Shown one piece after another: positions 1 through 7,526 of a stretch of DNA of 15,521 nucleotides. The translations under genes were made by a program, and so were the position numbers. Below the pieces are notes generated by a model that did no database searches, had not been told where the DNA came from, and saw only the letters and a list, made by a program, of their open reading frames with translations. Within the stretch, counting starts at the first letter, position 1. The number at the start of each line of letters is the position of its first letter. This DNA comes from Thalassiosira profunda (taxonomy: Eukaryota; Bacillariophyta; Thalassiosirophyceae; Thalassiosirales; Thalassiosiraceae), in the NCBI GenBank assembly GCA_036939355.1, contig JALLAP010001478.1, positions 1 to 15,521 of the forward strand, read 5' to 3'.

Positions 1-283
1 TGCCCTTCTTCCCCAGGTCCTTCCCGCAGATGCCCCGCTTGGACATGTAAAATTTGATGCTCGGGATGAGGCGGTGTGTCGCAATGTGGCCCAATGCGCC
101 CAGTGCGAGGAACAGCAGCAGCTGTGCCCCCACGCTCGACGACGATGCGTCGTTAATCGAATGTGCACGTCTTGTGTCACCGTCGTTCGATCGCCCGTCT
201 AAATCATTTGATAGGAGCTGGCTGAGAACCCACAGAGGCGGCAGCAGCGGCAGCGCAGCGAGGGCCTGCAGGAGGTGTGGCAT
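1..283 (-). CDS. UDP-GlcNAc:dolichyl-phosphate GlcNAc-1-phosphate transferase (ALG7/DPAGT1), N-terminal part, cut by window edge
   Basis: An open frame of 94 codons runs from an ATG at 283 to the window edge without a stop. It begins with a hydrophobic leader ([20 protein letters not shown]). A polar, probably lumenal stretch follows, then a transmembrane segment ([15 protein letters not shown], about residues 55-69), then [15 protein letters not shown] and [10 protein letters not shown]. The order 'transmembrane helix, LIP, about 10 residues, GKDLxK' is how eukaryotic ALG7/DPAGT1 proteins start. This family transfers GlcNAc-1-phosphate to dolichyl phosphate on the ER membrane, the first step of N-glycan precursor synthesis. 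Only the first helix and first cytosolic loop are visible, and the catalytic Asp/Asn residues lie outside the window, so the call rests on a short match. The gene is divergent from the lumen-protein gene with 198 nt between the two ATGs. Confidence 0.72.
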   Translation of the reverse strand, partial: MPHLLQALAALPLLPPLWVLSQLLSNDLDGRSNDGDTRRAHSINDASSSSVGAQLLLFLALGALGHIATHRLIPSIKFYMSKRGICGKDLGKKG

Positions 284-481
284 TGTGGAAATGGGGGAAG
301 AGAGCTGCCACGCCGCCTCCTACCGACCGGCGGACGGCGGCGGGGGAGGGGCGGGGAGGGAGGAGGGAGTGAGCAAGAGCCCGCTTCCTTCCATCCTTCC
401 CATTCCGCCTGCGCCGCCTCTCTGACTTTCTCCCCTCCGCCCTCCCTCAACACCGCCGCTGCCCCAGCACTTCCTCCAGCA

Positions 482-1249
482 ATGGCAGCCAGCACCACCC
501 TCCTCCTCGCTGCACTGCTCGGCGGGGCCAGCGGCCTCGCCACGCTGCCCTCCTCTCCCAAGATCGCGTCGCATTCTATGCATCGACCGCAATTTTCGCG
601 GCGCCTCGCCCTCTCCACCCTCACCACCGCTGCAATTGCTTCCTCGATGCCGAAGGCTGCGCTGGCTGACGATAACAGTGCAACCAAGCAGAGGAAGTAC
701 CAGCGTTACCCGTCTATCCGGTTCATTGCAGCTCTCGGAGACCCAAAATCATCTAGTGGCACCGGCGCGGAAACGTGGGGGTTGTGGCGCGACGATCCCG
801 GGCCGCGGGGCGTGTACTTGCGAGACTACGACCGCCGGCTATTAGCCAACGACAACGTCGCCCCTGCCGGGTGGAAGTTCGATCCGTCCGATTGGTGGGT
901 CGAGGAGCACGGGCTGATCATGAGCACGCCGGAGCCGCTGCCACGCAAAAGCCTCGACAAGGATACGAAGGCGGTGCTACCCCAAAAGCAATACATCGTG
1001 ACGGGCGACCGGGCCGTGACGACGGTGCTGACTGTGAGGGAGAACGGAACGTGGGAGTTGGAGAAGGGTTCGTTGTACGATGTCACCCATCTTCCCTGCC
1101 GGAGCGCGGCGTACCGGGGGGACACGTGCCAACCAAAGAGCGCCAATCTGAAGGATTTTCCGGTCAAGCCCGGCGCGGAGATGCCGAAGATTGAGGGGTG
1201 CAGCAAACAGGATTATGCTGTGTTGTTTGTGCTGGGCGAGGTTGTTTGA
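482..1249 (+). CDS. Conserved algal thylakoid-lumen protein of unknown function (Tat-type lumen signal)
   Basis: The protein has 255 residues in one exon. I start at the ATG at 482 because it opens directly with a signal peptide. Residues 1-20 are hydrophobic and end in ASGLA. A short Ser/basic transit stretch follows. A second signal (SRRLAL at 39-44, then a hydrophobic run) ends in an ALA cleavage site before Asp63. Twin arginine plus hydrophobic stretch plus AxA is the mark of delta-pH/Tat import into the thylakoid lumen, so the targeting is tripartite: ER, plastid, lumen. The mature part (GLWRDDPGPRGVYLRDY, DWWVEEHGLIM, YIVTGDRAVTTVL, then a C-terminal KQDYAVLFVLGEVV) resembles a family conserved in diatoms and related algae with no assigned function. 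Two mature-part cysteines, in LPCRS and GDTCQP, could pair. No catalytic motif is recognised. Its 3' end faces RPC5, with 71 nt between the stop codons. Confidence 0.85.
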   Translation: MAASTTLLLAALLGGASGLATLPSSPKIASHSMHRPQFSRRLALSTLTTAAIASSMPKAALADDNSATKQRKYQRYPSIRFIAALGDPKSSSGTGAETWGLWRDDPGPRGVYLRDYDRRLLANDNVAPAGWKFDPSDWWVEEHGLIMSTPEPLPRKSLDKDTKAVLPQKQYIVTGDRAVTTVLTVRENGTWELEKGSLYDVTHLPCRSAAYRGDTCQPKSANLKDFPVKPGAEMPKIEGCSKQDYAVLFVLGEVV

Positions 1250-1320
1250 TGAATTTGCAACGCTGAAAGGGATGTTCAGTGTACTATTGCAAACCTCGGA
1301 GTAACGACGAAATAACCCCT

Positions 1321-2863
1321 TTATTCAACCTCCGCACTCTCGTAGAGTTGGACCAACCCCATCAGCGCCTCCTTCTTCTTCATCCAATACACGGCGTGGC
1401 ACGCGGCCACCTCAGGAAATTTCGCCGCGAACGCCTCGTCGTCGTCCACCATCGCCACCCAACAATCGCCCTCTTGCCTCGCGACCGTCTTGAGGACAAA
1501 CGTGGTCAAATCCGGCGTGATGCAATCGTATCCATCGGTCGATTTAGCCTTCGTCGAGTATGCCCGCATCAGCCTCTCTCGCTGGACCGTACCGTGCACG
1601 TTCAACAGCAGCAATATCAAATCCCTCAATTCCCTCATTTTTCGCTTCTTCNCGCTGGACCGTACCGTGCACGTTCAACAGCAGCAATATCAAATCCCTC
1701 AATTCCCTCATTTTTCGCTTCTTCATTTCCCCGCCTCCGGAGGCATTGAGGAACTTGGCCAACGTCGACTTGAGCGCAAAGTTTCCCCGCACCAGGACGG
1801 CCACAGAAGACAACGCCGCTGTGAGCATATCGTCCGACACCTTGGCGGGATGGAACCGCGATCGCAGGACGCGGTAGGGGATCATGGCGCCGTTTCCGTT
1901 CTGCAGCAACACCGCGAGTTTGGACGCCAGCTCGGCCGTGGCCTGCTCCGCTGCCCCAGGGGCGGAGTCCGCCATGTTCACATCTGCCGACTGTTCGTGC
2001 GCTGCATCGACGGTCGAGGGAGACCACTCTGACAAGTTCTCGGCAAACATCTCCCCCGACGATCGCGCCAGGTAATTCAGACTCTTGACATACCCCGCCT
2101 GCCTCGCCTCTGCTCCGGGAGTTTGTGCCAGCCTTAATTCGTTGTCCCTATTCTTGCACTCGATCCTCCCCAGCAGCTCCTTTTGCAACGACCCGCTCCC
2201 GTGGACGTCCAACTCGATCCACGGTTCGCTTTCCTCGCTCGCTTGCTTGTATGCGTACGAATTTTTGCGCGCCGCGGCCGATCGCTCGGTCTCCTTTGGC
2301 TGAAACATAACGGGTCGCTGCCTCCCCCTGCTGTAGTCCATCTTCTCCTCTGCCGCGGCATGATTGGGATCCTCCTCCTCCTCTTCGTGCAGATGGCGAA
2401 ACGACGGGCGCATCTGCATCACCGACCGGCGGAGGGGGACGACGTCCAACCGCGTCCCGCTCGGGTTCAGCTGGGCCAACGCCATGTGCGTCACTGGCGG
2501 AATGGCGGTGGAAGTAAACGTGCGCTGGGTCAAATTCATCTGTTCGGGGAGCTGTCGGTGGCCCGCCTGCGCCGCGGAGGGGATGGGGTACTCCAATTCC
2601 AGCATTTGGTGCCGCGGGCGGACTTTGGCCTCGAGGGGGGCGCTGTTGGTATTGGGAGATGTGGCGGGCTCGAGGGGAAATTGGAGGAGGTGGAGCGTGT
2701 TCGATAGGGATGGGGAGACGAAGACGTCGATGGTGCGGACGATGGGATCGTCGTCCTCGTCCTCGTCGACGTCAAGGTGCATGCTCGCGCTGGTTGTTGG
2801 CGGCGGCACATCAGCCGAGCTCGCGACCGCGTCGTCGGGGACTCTGACTCTGCGCCTCGACAT
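1321..2863 (-). CDS. DNA-directed RNA polymerase III subunit RPC5 (POLR3E/Rpc37, Sin-like family)
   Basis: When the duplicated 72 nt plus N at 1580-1724 is counted once, this is a single-exon frame of 489 codons plus stop. Residues 38-66 (DDPIVRTIDVFVSPSLSNTL, then LHLLQFPLEP) are the N-terminal signature of RPC5, which dimerises with RPC4 in the Pol III initiation/termination module. 'QMRPSFRHLHEEEEED' and 'EPWIELDVHGSGS' also match the family in the same order. The last 100 residues (RDLILLLLNVHGTVQRERLM, GDCWVAMVDDDEAF, YWMKKKEAL) look like the C-terminal winged-helix part. The start at 2863 (MSRRRVRV) is preferred. The frame stays open upstream, but that stretch does not resemble RPC5. 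As the sequence stands, the N joint shifts the frame at codon 'TVQ'. I read that as an assembly artefact, not gene decay. The gene is divergent from the DUF616 gene. Confidence 0.9.
1580..1724. repeat. Exact 72-nt direct repeat around a single N (unmerged assembly overlap)
   Basis: 1580-1651 and 1653-1724 are identical over 72 nt, separated only by N at 1652. The repeat sits inside the RPC5 coding region. Counting it once removes 73 nt and restores the frame through to a stop at 1321. The same structure with the same repeat length occurs at 9062-9206, so this is best read as an assembler joint and not a biological duplication. Confidence 0.95.
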
Positions 2864-3258
2864 GGCTGGCCTGTTGCGGAAATAAGGTGGATATTGGGCC
2901 GGGTTGGTGGGGGTGGAGGGGCCAGGGGCGATGGAGACGAGGTGTTGAGTGTTGAGCGAGAGTAGTTGAGAGCTTCGCCTCTTGCTTTGCCTGAGCCTCG
3001 AGCCTGCTCCTGCCTCTTTTTGTGGCCGCGGCGGCGCGCGGCGCTTTTGGCGGGAAAAGATACCAGCCACCTATCCTCGGCGCTCTGCCTGGAACGGCCC
3101 CCAAACCAGCCCCCCGCCGCCCGCGGGCGGCGACCGGGAGCAATGAGGGTGGTAGTTGCAAGCTGTCGAGGTGCACTACATATATATTGCAAAGATCAGT
3201 GGGCGAGCGGTGGCAGGGTGCACGTGCACACTCGTCTGCAGCTGCAGCTGACGCAGCT
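2864..3258. promoter_or_regulatory. Divergent intergenic region between RPC5 and the DUF616 gene
   Basis: These 395 nt lie between two divergent start codons and should hold both promoters and both 5' UTRs. I see no gene with coding character here. On the DUF616 side there is an AT-rich block, CATATATATT, at 3179-3188, about 70 nt before the ATG. It runs into ATTGCAA (3186-3192), and a second TTGCAA lies at 3156-3161. The middle (about 3060-3135) is GC-rich. A TATA-like role for 3179-3188 is inferred from position and composition only. Confidence 0.4.
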
Positions 3259-4353
3259 ATGCCGCGAGCATCCATCAGAGCAGCGGCATCATCAGACGAC
3301 CGGCGCTGGCGACGAAGGCTCCTGATTGCGACATGGCCGACGCTTCTTTTGCTGGCCGCAAGTCGATGGAATCGATCCGCGGCGGAATTGACCGAGGCCG
3401 GCAAAGTGCTCGATCGCATCCGGCCGACTTTCGCCGCCAATACCACAGACGATTTCTACGATCATTTGCAGCCCGACGATCCCGTGAAGATCTGCGGCAT
3501 CACGGCAATATTGGGAGATTATGAGCGGACGGTCAAGGAGCCCCTCGAACCCCTCTCGCCCTCTTCTCCTTTGTTCGTCGCCACCGACCAGGAGCAGATC
3601 CTCGATGGTGGCAACGGCACCACTGCGTGGACGCGCGTCCGGGTGAATTCCTCGCTTTGGCGCGACGACTGCGCCCGTCCCGACTTTGCAGGAGCGCGGA
3701 ACCACTCTTGTTCAACGTTGCTAAATTCTACAAAATGCAGTTCCATCGGGTCCCGGAGATTCGTGAAGCGGGTGCAACGTCGTGGTGTGGCTCGACGGTA
3801 CCATACAGATACGCGACCCGACGTTCATGGGACGGATGGCGGATCGAGCGGCGCGGGGTCAGAATTATGTGGTCTACGTCTCCGACGGCCGGCCCTCGAA
3901 GAGGATGGGACTGCGGGACGGCCTCGTGTCGAGCGAGGCGGGACGGAGCATGACGGGCAAGTACGGTGGCAAGAAGAGGGGGTTCGGGCCGCGGCAGGAA
4001 GTCGACCGGCAGTACCAGTACTACCTCAACGAGGGTTTCCGGGAGAAGTGGTTCCTTAACGAATCATGGTTTGACGAATACAAAGGCGTCGAGTCTAACG
4101 TCGGAAAGTATGGCGTGTACGTGACTTGTAGGTCATGTTCGACCTGAGAAAGAGGGAGACGCGGGAATTCCTGGATTGCTGGTGGGCGGAGAACGTACTG
4201 CGGTCGACGCAGGACCAGGTATCATTTCCATATTGCGCGTGGAAGCACGGGGCGAGGGTTTGGGCGCTCCCCGACGCGGAGGATCCGGGAAAGTGGCCCG
4301 ACGGGTGGGTCGCGAACAATAGGAACTTCTTCAAGAGGGAGCACGGGACGTAA
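3259..4353 (+). pseudogene. DUF616 (TOD1/MUCI70-like) putative glycosyltransferase, frame broken by three single-base losses
   Basis: The product would be a type II membrane protein. It has a short basic N-terminus, a membrane anchor (RRRLLIATWPTLLLLAASRW, about residues 18-37), then a lumenal domain with N-glycosylation sequons. The domain reads in three successive frames. Frame 1 (from 3259) ends around 3710 after CARPDFAGARNHS. Frame 3 carries LFNVAKFYKMQFHRVPEIRE to about 3770. Frame 2 carries VVVWLDGTIQIRDPTFMGRM and on to YGVYVTC near 4127. Frame 1 then resumes with MFDLRKRETREFLDCWWAEN, STQDQVSFPYCAWKHG and the stop at 4353. The pieces abut and follow DUF616 order: AK(F/Y)YK, then WxDG, then the DQ.SF.Y motif. 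Each junction needs one missing base, and there is no room for introns of the size seen elsewhere. It is either a recently broken gene or three consensus errors. If intact, it would be a Golgi glycosyltransferase-like enzyme. Confidence 0.72.
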
Positions 4354-4715
4354 GATTGATGGGCCGAGTGCATTCGAAGAGGCGAGTGTGTGTTCTCTAC
4401 CTACCACGCCATTCCGGCGACGGAGGTGGTGAAGCGAAAGGGTCGATCCTGTTGCTGCTGCCGGTCCCTACGTAGATAAGTACGTAAAGTTCTAGCTAAC
4501 CGACGCTGGGAAAGGAAAAGATTCCCCGCCGCCTCTCGCGACGCACGCACATCATCAATACGATACCTACGAAGTCGACTGCACCCTCCCGCTGATCGAT
4601 TCTTCTCCCCTCCGCTCGCCCTGCTCGGTTCGCTCGCCCTGGTGCCTTCGGTTTTTTCGACAGGCGCTCGTGTGATACACTCTCACAAGAGTCTCGTCAG
4701 ACATCAACACATCAT
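4354..4715. other. Intergenic region upstream of the SIM protein gene
   Basis: These 362 nt lie between two plus-strand genes. No coding frame looks real. Two TACGTA palindromes (4469-4474 and 4481-4486) lie close together, an arrangement that could be an ACGT-core (bZIP-type) site. A pyrimidine-rich stretch around 4600-4645 contains CGCTCGCCCTG twice. Both assignments are weak. The rest shows nothing I recognise. Confidence 0.35.
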
Positions 4716-6174
4716 ATGGACTCCGTGATTGATCTTTGCAGTTCGAGCGACGAGGACGAGGCTTCGTTGTCCGACGTCAGCCTTGCCACCCAGCAAGGGG
4801 AAGGCGACGCGTACAACGAAGTCAAGTCGTCTTCGTTGCTTGAAGATGGTGCAGTGACTTCATCCTCTGGTGCTGTAGTGACACCTGTACCCGCAAAGGT
4901 AAAAAGCGAGAGTGACGCCTCGACTGGCGTTCCAGCCCCTTGCAAGAAGAAGGCAAGGGTGTTCGTGGGAGATTGCGTAGAGGTGAGAAATCTTTGTTGC
5001 CCGAAGAGGGGTTCTGCCATAAACTCTGCTGCTCACTCAGTTGTTTGCTTGCTCGTTTGCTCCTTCCAGTATTGCCCTGATAAGAAGGTTACGGTCAAGT
5101 CCCAGGATTACAAGTACGAGACTGACTCTGAAGAGTCCAAGAAGGATGAATTGCAATCGGGAAGCAAGGCAGCAGAGGATCCTGTGGTCAAAGAGGAACC
5201 CACATACGAAGCCCTACAGAAAAGGCAAGCGAAGTTTAGTCGAAAGTATGGCGACCGTGTGCTCCTGGCCCGTCAATCCGCAGACGGAATGATGAAGCTC
5301 GGAGGAGGAAACCAAAGCATGGAACTCTACCCAAAGGATTCTGACCAACGCAGGGCCCGCATGGGTGGTAGATATGCCAAGGCGTACAGCAGCAAGTGGA
5401 ATTTTGGCGCGCCACAATATGCAGGTAAGCACAAAATGCTCGATATTGTCACCTATGACACGCGATCTCACGCTCCACTTCTCCCTCACAGGCCAACTCT
5501 CGGCTCACGTCTCCGATTATCCCGGAAGAGATGGGGAGGTTGAGTTTGATCCCGAGGAAACGCCATTCAGCGTGTTTGTGCAGAGATGCACTGGCTCTTC
5601 TACGCTCGGTTGGGAGTACTGCGGCGAGTATGTGATCTTGAACGATCTGCTCGGTGTCACCGCAGCCTTCTCTATTCCAGAGAGCAATAAACGGAGTTTG
5701 CTCGCGGACATGAAGAAGAGTCTCAGCCGACCGGGCGGTCTTTGGCACGAAATCGTAGAATGGTGGAGATACAACATAGTGGAACTGTGCGAGAATGACT
5801 CTAGTCCTCCTGGACCAACGCGATTGATTCGTCTCGCCAATGGCGAGCCAGAACCCAACGACAGCGGAAAGGCGCGCGAAGAAAGGCTCAATCGCGAGAG
5901 CAGCGAAAAGGCAACCGATGCAGCAAAGGCAAGGGCCTTGGGACTCGACAATCTCCATCTGTCAGAAGTCGAATTCTGCGAGCGGCTTATTCACTACGAT
6001 GATCTCTACGGCTCGTACGCAATCCAGTTTCGGCACTACGATGAGGAAATGTACGATTTTGTGAAGGCGGGCATGACAACCAAGAACAAGGCTAACAAGA
6101 CGAGAAACATCGACGAGGATGAGCCGTGCGCCAAAGCATCGGACTGGTACAACCATGTGGATCAGAAGATATAG
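4716..6174 (+). CDS. Nuclear protein with N-terminal SUMO-interacting motif and a possible DUF6697-like domain
   Basis: The exons are 4716-4982, 5070-5424 and 5492-6174, giving 434 residues. Intron 1 (87 nt, GTGAGA..CCAG) keeps the frame and has no stop. Intron 2 (67 nt, GTAAGC..CACAG) changes frame, and splicing joins the two frames exactly. The protein opens MDSVIDLCSSSDEDE. VIDL followed by serines and acids is a textbook SUMO-interacting motif. Two psi-K-x-E sumoylation consensus sites follow, VKSE (62-65) and VKEE (129-132), with a basic CKKKAR near 76-81 that may be an NLS. A folded part from about residue 170 contains ELYPKDSDQRRARMGGRYAK, GWEYCGEYVI (247-256) and GLWHEIVEWWRYNI. The W-E-Y-x-G-x-Y pattern recalls fungal DUF6697 proteins, but this is from memory and uncertain. 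The C-terminal third is charged and helical. The biochemical function is unknown, and SUMO-linked nuclear action is inferred. Confidence 0.75.
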
Positions 6175-6275
6175 ATTAGAATGCGAGGGCTCTCAAGAAG
6201 CAGAGGATGACAAATCGGTCGTAGTAGTGGATGGATAGGTTGCCTACCGAGCAGGAAGTGTATTAGGTTGTTTCG

Positions 6276-7169
6276 TCACGATGCCTGCGTGATGCTCCAC
6301 GCATCTCCTATCCCGGCCAATCTTCCAGTGAGATTGAAGGCCCATGACACTCTCGGTTCACTACCAGCTTTCCCCGAACCACTCTCAGGAACACCATGCC
6401 ATACCCAAGGCGGAAATAGCACCAGCTGGCCCTCTTTGGGATGAATTGTCACGTCTCCTTCCTCTACACCATTTTCAGAGTGTGGACGATTTGCATTCTC
6501 GTCTTCTTCTGCGCTAGAAGGCGGCCGAAGGACAAGCGGCGCGCAGCCCGGCGGACAGCTGCTGTAGTATACGCCGCTAACAATTGCTCCCTCGTGCACG
6601 TGATATGCATGGTGCGCACCCGTTCCTCGTTGAACCGCTGCCCACATATCAATCGAGAGGCCGACCCCGCTGGATGTCAGCTGAGTAGCGATCGATTTTG
6701 CCAATGGAGAGTTGTTACCATCAGATACTTGCATCAGATACTGCGCTGTGGCATACACGATGCATTTTTCCTCCAATTGCCGTACGGCGTTGCAATTTGA
6801 TATGCACGGAAAAGCCATTCGATAGCCACGCGTTCGCTGGTATTCAAAGAAGTTGTCGTTGAGAGTCACTCGGTTTGCATCGCAGCTGCCGATCGATACG
6901 TCGCGTGGTGATGCCCCTGAACTTTGCAGCGTAGGTCCTTTTGCTCGACGCCTCCGCCTACCCCGTGCAACGTTCGCATCTTCCTGCGGCGTGAAAGACG
7001 ATGCCGTCGCTGTCTCGACGTCTGTAAATCCATCAAATGCTTCCACAGCAACTCGAGTAAGCTCGCTGTTGAACTGAGCACCGACCAACCCAGCCTCGAG
7101 CAAATTTGTCGACAGAATGGGGACGGCGCTGGCGCCCCACAGACGACGGATGGAGCCGAAGCCGCTCAT
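6276..7169 (-). CDS. Putative 2-oxoglutarate/Fe(II)-dependent oxygenase (TIGR02466 / 2OG-FeII_Oxy_5 type)
   Basis: The protein has 297 residues in one exon, starting at the ATG at 7169. The frame extends slightly further up only from a non-ATG codon. The N-terminal PILSTNLLEAGL and spacing fit the family's opening strand. The C-terminal half holds the double-stranded beta-helix core: AYHVHEGAIVSGVYYSS (188-204), with H190/H192 as candidate iron ligands; GQLVLFPPWVWHGVPES (247-263), with H258 as the distal ligand; and EPRVSWAFNLTG (271-282), with R273 as the 2-oxoglutarate salt-bridge residue. This order matches the TIGR02466 family, common in bacteria and algae, whose substrates are unknown. 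Residues about 55-100 form a polar loop with a run of five or six arginines, longer than I expect for the family. The first 20 residues (SIRRLWGAS) could be an organelle presequence, but this is weak. Its stop faces the SIM gene 101 nt away. Confidence 0.85.
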   Translation of the reverse strand: MSGFGSIRRLWGASAVPILSTNLLEAGLVGAQFNSELTRVAVEAFDGFTDVETATASSFTPQEDANVARGRRRRRAKGPTLQSSGASPRDVSIGSCDANRVTLNDNFFEYQRTRGYRMAFPCISNCNAVRQLEEKCIVYATAQYLMQVSDGNNSPLAKSIATQLTSSGVGLSIDMWAAVQRGTGAHHAYHVHEGAIVSGVYYSSCPPGCAPLVLRPPSSAEEDENANRPHSENGVEEGDVTIHPKEGQLVLFPPWVWHGVPESGSGKAGSEPRVSWAFNLTGRLAGIGDAWSITQAS

Positions 7170-7526
7170 GCGTCGCAATGAAAGCAGGTGAAGAGGACGC
7201 CCGGCATCGCGGCATGGAGACAACCCATCAACTCTGCATCGCCCATCGCCCTCGCCCTCGCGCCTCGTACGTACTTACGTCCGTCGGTCCGTGTGTCTCT
7301 CCTCCTTTCTCAAACACCTGTCCCCTTGTTGATGCCTTCCAAACTCTTATGCGGCTCAAAGGAGAGTCTACACTTCCACACGAGATAGAGAGACAAAGAC
7401 GTGTTGCTTCAATCAAGGTTCTACTCATTAGAGCGTCAACCGATAGGTACATATTGATCTCTGCAAGACAAGTGCTTGAGGAAGCAGCTCAACCTGGATT
7501 GGTTGAACGCCCCCCGCTCTCACTCC
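7170..7526. other. Intergenic region between the RecQ 3' end and the oxygenase start
   Basis: These 357 nt should hold the RecQ 3' UTR and the oxygenase promoter, both on the minus strand. A cluster of ACGT cores (TACGTA at 7268-7273 and TTACGT just after) lies about 100 nt upstream of the oxygenase ATG. I see no coding frame, RNA gene or repeat. Confidence 0.35.

Noticed and set aside
54..687. Overlapping open frames on both strands over 54-687
   Set aside because: They are shadows of the ALG7 start and of the lumen-protein gene in GC-rich DNA, with low-complexity products.
1653..1724. Tandem duplication in RPC5 as a real mutation
   Set aside because: The N between copies and the same 72-nt length at 9062-9206 point to an assembly joint.
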